A stretch of 64,000 nt of DNA, taken from assembly GCA_037013495.1 (NCBI GenBank), contig CM072801.1:109437816-109501815 (forward strand). Direction: 5' to 3'. The position numbers and the translations under genes are program-made. Below the pieces are notes generated by a model that saw only the letters and a list, made by a program, of their open reading frames with translations, ran no database searches and was not told where the DNA came from. The number at the start of each line of letters is the position of its first letter. The stretch's first letter is position 1. Below are positions 1-10,954 of this stretch, piece after piece. This stretch comes from Hippophae tibetana. Its lineage: Eukaryota; Streptophyta; Magnoliopsida; Rosales; Elaeagnaceae.

Positions 1-457
1 AAGGCAGCTAATACAGTTCATAGTGTAAAAACAAAAAGAAGGTATTAATTGTGGTTGTAACTAAAAACTATTATAACTTTTATTTTGTGCATCCAAAGGA
101 GTACTTCAACATATCAAATCTGAAGCTCGTTCCGATCCTATAAACGCACCGTAGCAATAGTATATTTCCCCACTTTTGTCAACCCAAATTTCATGGTTCA
201 TACTACATAATGATGTCTTAAACTTTGGTCGCACCTTATTTCGTTGTAATCTCTTCTTGCTCTTTAGGATTTCAATTTGTTCATCTTAGCCATATTCTTA
301 GTAATTCAATCTTTCTTATTCCATTGAGTTCCAGCGTTCTTAGGTTGTCCGCAAATGGGATTCGCATCGTTTGGGATCATAACCTTGGTTGCTGAAAATG
401 GTGTATCTACCTTCACATATCTATTTTAAGAATTTTAGGTTTAAAACATTTTGTGCT
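1..457. repeat. Partial satellite monomer at the left edge
   Basis: The window opens inside a monomer, within the A-rich stretch before the conserved AATTGTGGTTG block, and runs to the first landmark at 458. It belongs to the subtype with CATCCAAAGG and GATCCTATAAAC, one base shorter than the common GATGCCTAAAAAC form. Array DNA must continue to the left. Confidence 0.95.
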
Positions 458-1794
458 TTGGAGGTTTTCTCCTCTCTTAAGTCACAATTTCCAAAAAGAG
501 AAAGAAATTGTGTCCTTAAAGTCTTGTCTTTTATTTCAATTTTGTAGACATTGTTTTCAACTTTGGATTTCATATCATATTTTTCTTTAAAATCTTGTCA
601 TCTTTTACGTTTCTTTGTTTTATGTGTTCCACCTTTCTTTCTTCTTGAGAAAAACAAGAGAGCTAATACAGTTCACAGTGAAAAAACAAAAAGAAGGTAT
701 TAATTGTGGTTGTAACTAAAAACTGTTATAACTTTTATTTTGTGCATCGAAATGAGTACTATAACATATCAAATCTGAAGCTCGTTCCGATGCCTAAAAA
801 CGCACCGTAGCAATAGTATATTTCCCCACTTTTGTCAACCCAAATTTCATGGTTCATACTATATAATGATGTCTTAAACTTTGGTCGCACCTTATTTCGT
901 TGTAATCTCTTCTTGCTCTTTAGTATTTCAATTTGTTCATCTTCGCCATATTCTTAGTAATTCAATCTTTCTTATTCCATTGAGTTCCAGCATTCTTAGG
1001 TTGTCCGCAAAAGGGATTCGCATCGTTTGGGATCATAACCTTGGTTGGTGAAAATGGTGTATCTACCTTCACATATCTATTTTTAGAATTTTAGGTTTAA
1101 AAAATTTTGTGCTTTGGAGGTTTTCTCCTCTCTTAAGTCACAATTTCCAAAAAGAGAAAGAAATTGTGTCCTTAAAGTCTTGTCTTTTATTTCAATTTTG
1201 TAGACATTGTTTTGAACTTTGGATTTCATATCATATTTTTCTTTAAAATCTTGTCATCTTTTACTTTTCTTTGTTTTATGTGTTCCACCTTTCTTTCTTC
1301 TTGAGAAAAACAAGAGAGCTAATACAGTTCACAGTGAAAAAACAAAAAGAAGGTATTAATTGTGGTTGTAACTAAAAACTGTTATAACTTTTATTTTGTG
1401 CATCGAAATGAGTACTATAACATATCAAATCTGAAGCTCGTTCCGATGCCTAAAAACGCACCGTAGCAATAGTATATTTCCCCACTTTTGTCAACCCAAA
1501 TTTCATGGTTCATACTACATAATGATGTCTTAAACTTTGGTCGCACCTTATTTCGTTGTAATCTCATCTTGCTCTTTAGTATTTCAATTTGTTCATCTTC
1601 GCCATATTCTTAGTAATTCAATCTTTCTTATTCCATTGAGTTCCAGCGTTCTTAGGTTGTCCGCAAAATGGATTCCCATCGTTTGGGATCATAACCTTGG
1701 TTGGTGAAAATGGTGTATCTACGTTCACATATCTATTTTTAGAATTTTAGGTTTAAAAAATTTTGTGCTTTGGAGGTTTTCTCCTCTCTTAAGT

Positions 1795-1824
1795 CACAAT
1801 TTCCAAAAAGAGAAACAAATTGTG
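1795..1824. other. 8-bp inverted repeat in the monomer (representative)
   Basis: CACAATTT at 1795-1802 faces its exact reverse complement AAATTGTG at 1817-1824 across a 14-base purine-rich spacer. It recurs about 25 bp after the landmark in nearly every copy. The common change between GAAAG and GAAAC just before the right arm leaves the arm intact. Copies with AAATTGTTTCC or GTCAGAATTT lose one pair. Function is unknown; it could form a small cruciform or be a dimeric protein-binding site. Confidence 0.6.
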
Positions 1825-2339
1825 TCCTTAAAGTCGTGTCTTTTATTTCAATTTTGTTGACATTGTTTTCCACTTTGGATTTCATATCTTATTTTTCTTT
1901 AAAATCTTGTCATCTTTTACTTTTCTTTGTTTTATGTGTTCCACCTTTCTTTCTGCTTGAGAAAAACAAGACAGCTAATACAATTCATAGTGTAAAAACA
2001 AAAAGAAGGTATTAATTGTGGTTGTAACTAAAAACTATTATAACTTTTATTTTGTGCATCCAAAGGAGTACTTTAACATATCAAATCTGAAGCTCGTTCC
2101 GATCCTATAAACGCACCGTAGCAATAGTATATTTCCCCACTTTTGTCAACCCAAATTTCATGGTTCATACTACATAATGATGTCTTAAACTTTGGTCGCA
2201 CCTTATTTCGTTGTAATCTCTTCTTGCTCTTTAGGATTTCAATTTGTTCATCTTAGCCATATTCTTAGTAATTCAATCTTTCTTATTCCATTGAGTTCCA
2301 GCGTTCTTAGGTTGTCCGCAAATGGGATTCGCATCGTTT

Positions 2340-4978
2340 GGGATCATAACCTTGGTTGGTGAAAATGGTGTATCTACCTTCACATATCTATTTTAAGAAT
2401 TTTAGGTTTAAAACATTTTGTGCTTTGGAGGTTTTCTCCTCTCTTAAGTCACAATTTCCAAAAAGAGAGAGAAATTGTGTCCTTAAAGTCTTGTCTTTTA
2501 TTTCAATTTTGTAGACATTGTTTTCAACTTTGGATTTCATATCATATTTTTCTTTAAAATCTTGTCATCTTTTACTTTTCTTTGTTTTATGTGTTCCACC
2601 TTTCTTTCTTCTTGAGAAAAACAAGAGAGCTAATACAGTTCACAGTGAAAAAACAAAAAGAAGGTATTAATTGTGGTTGTAACTAAAAACTGTTATAACT
2701 TTTATTTTGTGCATCGAAATGAGTACTATAACATATCAAATCTGAAGCTCGTTCCGATGCCTAAAAACGCACCGTAGCAATAGTATATTTCCCCACTTTT
2801 GTCAACCCAAATTTCATGGTTCATACTACATAATGATGTCTTAAACTTTGGTCGCACCTTATTTCGTTGTAATCTCATCTTGCTCTTTAGTATTTCAATT
2901 TGTTCATCTTCGCCATATTCTTAGTAATTCAATCTTTCTTATTTCATTGAGTTCCAGCGTTCTTAGGTTGTCCGCACAAGGGATTCGCATCGTTTGGGAT
3001 CATAACCTTGGTTGGTGAAAATGGTGTATCTACCTTCACATATCTATTTTTAGAATTTTATGTTTAAAAATTTTTGTGCTTTGGAGGTTTTCTCCTCTCT
3101 TAAGTCACAATTTCCAAAAAGAGAAACAAATTGTGTCCTTAAAGTCGTGTCTTTTATTTCAATTTTGTTGACATTGTTCTCCACTTTGGATTTCATATCT
3201 TATTTTTCTTTAAAATCTTGTCATCTTTTACTTTTCTTTGTTTTATGTGTTCCACCTTTCTTTCTGCTTGAGAAAAACAAGACAGCTAATACAGTTCATA
3301 GTGTAAAAACAAAAAGAAGGTATTAATTGTGGTTGTAACTAAAAACTATTATAACTTTTATTTTGTGCATCCAAAGGAGTACTTTAACATATCAAATCTG
3401 AAGCTCGTTCCGATCCTATAAACGCACCGTAGCAATTGTATATTTCCCCACTTTTGTCAACCCAAATTTCATGGTTCATACTACATAATGATGTCTTAAA
3501 CTTTGGTCGCACCTTATTTCGTTGTAATCTCTTCTTGCTCTTTAGGATTTCAATTTGTTCATCTTAGCCATATTCTTAGTAATTCAATCTTTCTTATTCC
3601 ATTCAATTCCAGCGTTCTTAGGTTGTCCGCAAATGGGATTCACATCGTTTGGGATCATAACCTTGGTTGGTGAAAATGGTGTATCTACCTTCACATATCT
3701 ATTTTAAGAATTTTAGGTTTAAAACATTTTGTGCTTTGGAGGTTTTCTCCTCTCTTAAGTCACAATTTCCAAAAAGAGAGAGAAATTGTGTCCTTAAAGT
3801 CTTGTCTTTTATTTCAATTTTGTAGACATTGTTTTCAACTTTGGATTTCATATCATATTTTTCTTTAAAATCTTGTCATCTTTTACTTTTCTTTGTTTTA
3901 TGTGTTCCACCTTTCTTTCTTCTTGAGAAAAACAAGAGAGCTAATACAGTTCACAGTGAAAAAACAAAAAGAAGGTATTAATTGTGGTTGTAACTAAAAA
4001 CTGTTATAACTTTTATTTTGTGCATCGAAATGAGTACTATAACATATCAAATCTGAAGCTCGTTCCGATGCCTAAAAACGCACCGTAGCAATAGTATATT
4101 TCCCCACTTTTGTCAACCCAAATTTCATGGTTCATACTACATAATGATGTCTTAAACTTTGGTCGCACCTTATTTCGTTGTAATCTCATCTTGCTCTTTA
4201 GTATTTCAATTTGTTCATCTTCGCCATATTCTTAGTAATTCAATCTTTCTTATTTCATTGAGTTCCAGCGTTCTTAGGTTGTCCGCACAAGGGATTCGCA
4301 TCGTTTGGGATCATAACCTTGGTTGGTGAAAATGGTGTATCTACCTTCACATATCTATTTTTAGAATTTTATGTTTAAAAATTTTTGTGCTTTGGAGGTT
4401 TTCTCCTCTCTTAAGTCACAATTTCCAAAAAGAGAAACAAATTGTGTCCTTAAAGTCGTGTCTTTTATTTCAATTTTTTTGACATTGTTTTCCACTTTGG
4501 ATTTCATATCTTATTTTTCTTTAAAATCTTGTCATCTTTTACTTTTCTTTGTTTTATGTGTTCCACCTTTCTTTCTGCTTGAGAAAAACAAGACAGCTAA
4601 TACAGTTCATAGTGTAAAAACAAAAAGAAGGTATTAATTGTGGTTGTAACTAAAAACTATTATAACTTTTATTTTGTGCATCCAAAGGAGTACTTTAACA
4701 TATCAAATCTGAAGCTCGTTCCGATCCTATAAACGCACCGTAGCAATTGTATATTTCCCCACTTTTGTCAACCCAAATTTCATGGTTCATACTACATAAT
4801 GATGTCTTAAACTTTGGTCGCACCTTATTTCGTTGTAATCTCTTCTTGCTCTTTAGGATTTCAATTTGTTCATCTTAGCCATATTCTTAGTAATTCAATC
4901 TTTCTTATTCCATTCAATTCCAGCGTTCTTAGGTTGTCCGCAAATGGGATTCACATCGTTTGGGATCATAACCTTGGT
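2340..4978. repeat. Tandem duplication of a 2-monomer unit (offset 1311 bp)
   Basis: Landmarks 2425 and 3081 correspond to 3736 and 4392. The first member has GATCCTATAAAC and GAGAGAGAAATTG; the second has the rare TAATCTCATCTTG, CCGCACAAGGG and TTTATGTTTAAAAA. At offset 1311 the match runs from about 2340-3667 to about 3651-4978, so the two units are practically contiguous. Left of 2340 the match breaks (CAATAG against CAATTG, CATTGAG against CATTCAA). Right of 4978 it breaks at TTGGTTGG against TTGGTTGC. Ends are judged from diagnostic variants and are accurate to some tens of bases. Confidence 0.8.
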
Positions 4979-5702
4979 TGCTGAAAATGGTGTATCGACC
5001 TTCACATATCTATTTTAAGAATTTTAGGTTTAAAACATTTTGTGCTTTGGAGGTTTTCTCCTCTCTTAAGTCACAATTTCCAAAAAGAGAAAGAAATTGT
5101 GTCCTTAAAGTCTTGTCTTTTATTTCAATTTTGTAGCCATTGTTTTCAACTTTGGATTTCATATCATATTTTTCTTTAAAATCTTGTCATCTTTTACGTT
5201 TCTTTGTTTTATGTGTTCCACCTTTCTTTCTTCTTGAGAAAAACAAGAGAGCTAATACAGTTCACAGTGCAAAAACAAAAAGAAGGTATTAATTGTGGTT
5301 GTAACTAAAAACTGTTATAACTTTTATTTTGTGCATCGAAATGAGTACTATAACATATCAAATCTGAAGCTCGTTCCGATGCCTAAAAACGCACCGTAGC
5401 AATAGTATATTTCCCCACTTTTGTCAACCCAAATTTCATGGTTCATACTACATAATGATGTCTTAAACTTTGGTCGCACCTTATTTCGTTGTAATCTCTT
5501 CTTGCTCTTTAGTATTTCAATTTGTTCATCTTCGCCATATTCTTAGTAATTCAATCTTTCTTATTCCATTGAGTTCCAGCATTCCTAGGTTGTCCGCAAA
5601 AGGGATTCGCATCGTTTGGGATCATAACCTTGGTTGGTGAAAATGGTGTATCTACCTTCACATATCTATTTTTAGAATTTTAGGTTTAAAAAATTTTGTG
5701 CT

Positions 5703-6358
5703 TTGGAGGTTTTCTCCTCTCTTAAGTCACAATTTCCAAAAAGAGAAAGAAATTGTGTCCTTAAAGTCGTGTCTTTTATTTCAATTTTGTTGACATTGTT
5801 TTCCACTTTGGATTTCATATCTTATTTTTCTTTAAAATCTTGTCATCTTTTACTTTTCTTTTTTTTATGTGTTCCACCTTTCTTTCTGCTTGAGAAAAAC
5901 AAGAGAGCTAATACAGTTCACAGTGGAAAAACAAAAAGAAGGTATTAATTGTGGTTGTAACTAAAAACTATTATAACTTTTATTTTGTGCATCGAAATGA
6001 GTACTATAACATATCAAATCTGAAGCTCCTTCCGATGCCTAAAAATGCACCGTAGCAATAGTATATTTCCTCACTTTTGTCAACCCAAATTTCACGGTTC
6101 ATACTACATAATGATGTCTTAAACTTTGGTCGCACCTTATTTCGTTGTAATCTCTTCTTCCTCTTTAGGATTTCAATTTGTTCATCTTAGCCATATTCTT
6201 AGTAATTCAATATTTCTTATTCCATTGAGTTCCAGCGTTCTTAGGTTGTCCGCAAAAGGGATTCGCATCGTTTGGGATCATAACCTTGGTTGGTGAAAAT
6301 GGTGTATCTACCTTCACATATCTATTTTTAGAATTTTAGGTTTAAAAAATTTTGTGCT
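5703..6358 (+). repeat. Representative 656-bp satellite monomer
   Basis: This copy shows the layout shared by all monomers; the phase is arbitrary. In order: GGAG...CTCC box and an AflII-type CTTAAG site; an inverted repeat (CACAATTT ... AAATTGTG); a T-rich block of about 120 bp; AAAAACAAGAGAGC and a variable A-tract; AATTGTGGTTGTAAC; an AGTACT site; a CpG-richer stretch around CGTTCCGATGCC and CGCACCGTAG (this copy carries C and T variants in it); a very conserved stretch from CAATAGTATATTTCC to TCTTCTTGCTC that includes TTTCGTTGTAATC; a site carrying linked variants (TTAGG or TTAGT with CTTAGCC or CTTCGCC); and GGGATTCGCATCG, GATCATAACC, then the next landmark. Base composition is roughly two-thirds A+T by eye, with T clearly exceeding A on this strand. 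I see no clear internal sub-repeat. Confidence 0.9.
6140..6156 (+). other. Conserved TTTCGTTGTAATC motif, partial CENP-B-box resemblance (representative)
   Basis: The 17 bases match the left half of the mammalian CENP-B box (core TTCG, then A, then CGGG): TTCG and the A fit, and so does the first C, but the following GGG is absent (here TCT). By eye 11 of 17 bases agree with the full consensus. The TTTCGTTGTAATC core looks invariant in the copies I read, while bases just after it vary. Binding by a CENP-B-like protein is only a possibility. Confidence 0.2.
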
Positions 6359-6426
6359 TTGGAGGTTTTCTCCTCTCTTAAGTCACAATTTCCAAAAAGA
6401 GAAACAAATTGTGTCCTTAAAGTCGT

Positions 6427-6546
6427 GTCTTTTATTTCAATTTTGTTGACATTGTTTTCCACTTTGGATTTCATATCTTATTTTTCTTTAAAATCTTGTC
6501 ATCTTTTACTTTTCTTTGTTTTATGTGTTCCACCTTTCTTTCTGCT
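6427..6546 (+). other. T-rich block with repeated short T-runs (representative)
   Basis: Runs of three to five T residues recur at short spacing along about 120 bp in this copy and at the same place in every monomer, from TCTTTTATTTC to CACCTTTCTTTC. Runs in near-helical phase would favour intrinsic curvature, a common trait of satellite DNA, but I judged the phasing only by eye. The same T bias generates the hydrophobic-looking false open frames. Confidence 0.5.
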
Positions 6547-6578
6547 TGAGAAAAACAAGACAGCTAATACAGTTCATA

Positions 6579-6598
6579 GTGTAAAAACAAAAAGAAGG
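6579..6598. repeat. A-tract length-variation site (representative)
   Basis: Most copies read GTGTAAAAACAAAAAGAAGG or the GTGAAAAAAC form here. Length variants occur near 15118, 15771, 21677, 22331, 27574, 40689, 42663 and 43316, where the C is lost and the A-run becomes 9-10 long, or a base is missing next to the run. Most departures from the 655-657 bp spacing trace to this site. Confidence 0.7.
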
Positions 6599-9500
6599 TA
6601 TTAATTGTGGTTGTAACTAAAAACTATTATAACTTTTATTTTGTGCATCCAAAGGAGTACTTTAACATATCAAATCTGAAGCTCGTTCCGATCCTATAAA
6701 CGCACCGTAGCAATTGTATATTTCCCCACTTTTGTCAACCCAAATTTCATGGTTCATACTACATAATGATGTCTTAAACTTTGGTCGCACCTTATTTCGT
6801 TGTAATCTCTTCTTGCTCTTTAGGATTTCAATTTGTTCATCTTAGCCATATTCTTAGTAATTCAATCTTTCTTATTCCATTCAATTCCAGCGTTCTTAGG
6901 TTGTCCGCAAATGGGATTCACATCGTTTGGGATCATAACCTTGGTTGGTGAAAATGGTGTATCTACCTTCACATATCTATTTTAAGAATTTTAGGTTTAA
7001 AACATTTTGTGCTTTGGAGGTTTTCTCCTCTCTTAAGTCACAATTTCCAAAAAGAGAGAGAAATTGTGTCCTTAAAGTCTTGTCTTTTATTTCAATTTTG
7101 TAGACATTGTTTTCAACTTTGGATTTCATATCATATTTTTCTTTAAAATCTTGTCATCTTTTACTTTTCTTTGTTTTATGTGTTCCACCTTTCTTTCTTC
7201 TTGAGAAAAACAAGAGAGCTAATACAGTTCACAGTGAAAAAACAAAAAGAAGGTATTAATTGTGGTTGTAACTAAAAACTGTTATAACTTTTATTTTGTG
7301 CATCGAAATGAGTACTATAACATATCAAATCTGAAGCTCGTTCCGATGCCTAAAAACGCACCGTAGCAATAGTATATTTCCCCACTTTTGTCAACCCAAA
7401 TTTCATGGTTCATACTACATAATGATGTCTTAAACTTTGGTCGCACCTTATTTCGTTGTAATCTCATCTTGCTCTTTAGTATTTCAATTTGTTCATCTTC
7501 GCCATATTCTTAGTAATTCAATCTTTCTTATTTCATTGAGTTCCAGCGTTCTTAGGTTGTCCGCACAAGGGATTCGCATCGTTTGGGATCATAACCTTGG
7601 TTGGTGAAAATGGTGTATCTACCTTCACATATCTATTTTTAGAATTTTATGTTTAAAAATTTTTGTGCTTTGGAGGTTTTCTCCTCTCTTAAGTCACAAT
7701 TTCCAAAAAGAGAAACAAATTGTGTCCTTAAAGTCGTGTCTTTTATTTCAATTTTGTTGACATTGTTTTCCACTTTGGATTTCATATCTTATTTTTCTTT
7801 AAAATCTTGTCATCTTTTACTTTTCTTTGTTTTATGTGTTCCACCTTTCTTTCTGCTTGAGAAAAACAAGACAGCTAATACAGTTCATAGTGTAAAAACA
7901 AAAAGAAGGTATTAATTGTGGTTGTAACTAAAAACTATTATAACTTTTATTTTGTGCATCCAAAGGAGTACTTTAACATATCAAATCTGAAGCTCGTTCC
8001 GATCCTATAAACGCACCGTAGCAATTGTATATTTCCCCACTTTTGTCAACCCAAATTTCATGGTTCATACTACATAATGATGTCTTAAACTTTGGTCGCA
8101 CCTTATTTCGTTGTAATCTCTTCTTGCTCTTTAGGATTTCAATTTGTTCATCTTAGCCATATTCTTAGTAATTCAATCTTTCTTATTCCATTCAATTCCA
8201 GCGTTCTTAGGTTGTCCGCAAATGGGATTCACATCGTTTGGGATCATAACCTTGGTTGCTGAAAATGGTGTATCGACCTTCACATATCTATTTTAAGAAT
8301 TTTAGGTTTAAAACATTTTGTGCTTTGGAGGTTTTCTCCTCTCTTAAGTCACAATTTCCAAAAAGAGAAAGAAATTGTGTCCTTAAAGTCTTGTCTTTTA
8401 TTTCAATTTTGTAGCCATTGTTTTCAACTTTGGATTTCATATCATATTTTTCTTTAAAATCTTGTCATCTTTTACGTTTCTTTGTTTTATGTGTTCCACC
8501 TTTCTTTCTTCTTGAGAAAAACAAGAGAGCTAATACAGTTCACAGTGCAAAAACAAAAAGAAGGTATTAATTGTGGTTGTAACTAAAAACTGTTATAACT
8601 TTTATTTTGTGCATCGAAATGAGTACTATAACATATCAAATCTGAAGCTCGTTCCGATGCCTAAAAACGCACCGTAGCAATAGTATATTTCCCCACTTTT
8701 GTCAACCCAAATTTCATGGTTCATACTACATAATGATGTCTTAAACTTTGGTCGCACCTTATTTCGTTGTAATCTCTTCTTGCTCTTTAGTATTTCAATT
8801 TGTTCATCTTCGCCATATTCTTAGTAATTCAATCTTTCTTATTCCATTGAGTTCCAGCATTCCTAGGTTGTCCGCAAAAGGGATTCGCATCGTTTGGGAT
8901 CATAACCTTGGTTGGTGAAAATGGTGTATCTACCTTCACATATCTATTTTTAGAATTTTAGGTTTAAAAAATTTTGTGCTTTGGAGGTTTTCTCCTCTCT
9001 TAAGTCACAATTTCCAAAAAGAGAAAGAAATTGTGTCCTTAAAGTCGTGTCTTTTATTTCAATTTTGTTGACATTGTTTTCCACTTTGGATTTCATATCT
9101 TATTTTTCTTTAAAATCTTGTCATCTTTTACTTTTCTTTGTTTTATGTGTTCCACCTTTCTTTCTGCTTGAGAAAAACAAGAGAGCTAATACAGTTCACA
9201 GTGGAAAAACAAAAAGAAGGTATTAATTGTGGTTGTAACTAAAAACTATTATAACTTTTATTTTGTGCATCGAAATGAGTACTATAACATATCAAATCTG
9301 AAGCTCCTTCCGATGCCTAAAAATGCACCGTAGCAATAGTATATTTCCTCACTTTTGTCAACCCAAATTTCACGGTTCATACTACATAATGATGTCTTAA
9401 ACTTTGGTCGCACCTTATTTCGTTGTAATCTCTTCTTCCTCTTTAGGATTTCAATTTGTTCATCTTAGCCATATTCTTAGTAATTCAATATTTCTTATTC

Positions 9501-10291
9501 CATTGAGTTCCAGCGTTCTTAGGTTGTCCGCAAAAGGGATTCGCATCGTTTGGGATCATAACCTTGGTTGGTGAAAATGGTGTATCTACCTTCACATATC
9601 TATTTTTAGAATTTTAGGTTTAAAAAATTTTGTGCTTTGGAGGTTTTCTCCTCTCTTAAGTCACAATTTCCAAAAAGAGAAACAAATTGTGTCCTTAAAG
9701 TCGTGTCTTTTATTTCAATTTTGTTGACATTGTTTTCCACTTTGGATTTCATATCTTATTTTTCTTTAAAATCTTGTCATCTTTTACTTTTCTTTGTTTT
9801 ATGTGTTCCACCTTTCTTTCTGCTTGAGAAAAACAAGACAGCTAATACAGTTCATAGTGTAAAAACAAAAAGAAGGTATTAATTGTGGTTGTAACTAAAA
9901 ACTATTATAACTTTTATTTTGTGCATCCAAAGGAGTACTTTAACATATCAAATCTGAAGCTCGTTCCGATCCTATAAACGCACCGTAGCAATAGTATATT
10001 TCCCCACTTTTGTCAACCCAAATTTCATGGTTCATACTACATAATGATGTCTTAAACTTTGGTCGCACCTTATTTCGTTGTAATCTCTTCTTGCTCTTTA
10101 GGATTTCAATTTGTTCATCTTAGCCATATTCTTAGTAATTCAATCTTTCTTATTCCATTGAGTTCCAGCGTTCTTAGGTTGTCCGCAAATGGGATTCGCA
10201 TCGTTTGGGATCATAACCTTGGTTGCTGAAAATGGTGTATCTACCTTCACATATCTATTTTAAGAATTTTAGGTTTAAAACATTTTGTGCT

Positions 10292-10954
10292 TTGGAGGTT
10301 TTCTCCTTTCTCCTCTCTTAAGTCACAATTTCCAAAAAGGGAAAGAAATTGTGTCCTTAAAGTCTTGTCTTTTATTTCAATTTTGTAGACATTGTTTTCA
10401 ACTTTGGATTTCATATCATATTTTTCTTTAAAATCTTGTCATCTTTTACGTTTCTTTGTTTTATGTGTTCCACCTTTCTTTCTTCTGGAGAAAAACAAGA
10501 GAGCTAATACAGTTCATAGTGAAAAAACAAAAAGAAGGTATTAATTGTGGTTGTAACTAAAAACTGTTATAACTTTTATTTTGTGCATCGAAATGAGTAC
10601 TATAACATATCAAATCTGAAGCTCGTTCCGATGCCTAAAAACGCACCGTAGCAATAGTATATTTCCCCACTTTTGTCAACCCAAATTTCATGGTTCATAC
10701 TACATAATGATGTCTTAAACTTTGGTCGCACCTTATTTCGTTGTAATCTCTTCTTGCTCTTTAGTATTTCAATTTGTTCATCTTCGCCATATTCTTAGTA
10801 ATTCAATCTTTCTTATTCCATTGAGTTCCAGCATTCCTAGGTTGTCCGCAAAAGGGATTCGCATCGTTTGGGATCATAACCTTGGTTGGTGAAAATGGTG
10901 TATCTACCTTCACATATCTATTTTTAGAATTTTAGGTTTAAAAAATTTTGTGCT
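10292..10954. repeat. Satellite monomer with a 7-bp tandem duplication (663 bp)
   Basis: This is the longest monomer interval in the window. The GGAGGTTTTCTCCTC box carries an extra TTCTCCT immediately after the first, at about 10299-10312, which accounts for exactly 7 extra bases. No other copy in the window has it. It also has CCAAAAAGGGAAAG and TTCTGGAG in place of TTCTTGAG, so it is otherwise an ordinary array member. Confidence 0.9.

Larger units (their letters stand above)
3180..9988. repeat. Tandem duplication of a 5-monomer higher-order unit (offset 3278 bp)
   Basis: Landmarks 3736, 4392, 5047, 5703 and 6359 correspond to 7014, 7670, 8325, 8981 and 9637, all at exactly 3278 bp. Private variants are shared in the same order: CAATTG, CATTCAATTCC, CACATCG, GTATCGACC, GTAGCCATTG, TTTTACGTTTC, AGTGCAAAAAC, ATTCCTAGG and TTCACGG. 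I noticed only two differences: T at 4478 against G at 7756, and T at 5862 against G at 9140. The match starts near 3180/6458 and stops near 6711/9989, where CAATTG faces CAATAG. Such identity implies a recent copy event. Confidence 0.85.

Noticed and set aside
1770..2015. Plus-strand 81-codon open frame repeated in dozens of copies (hydrophobic, Leu/Phe/Ser-rich)
   Set aside because: It opens at TTG, not ATG, is cut by TAG wherever the copy has GTAGACATT, and its start becomes TTC or TAC in other copies. The hydrophobic look comes from the T-rich strand. No sign of selection on the frame.
3060..3326. ATG-started 88-codon version of the same frame (also at 4371 and 7649)
   Set aside because: The ATG arises from one variant (TTTATG for TTTAGG) spread by the dimer and 5-mer duplications; the rest is the same non-conserved frame.
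5703..6358. Internal sub-repeats within the 656-bp monomer
   Set aside because: ATTTCAATTT followed by GTT occurs twice about 264 bp apart (near 6170 and 6434), but flanks do not align; probably chance in T-rich sequence.
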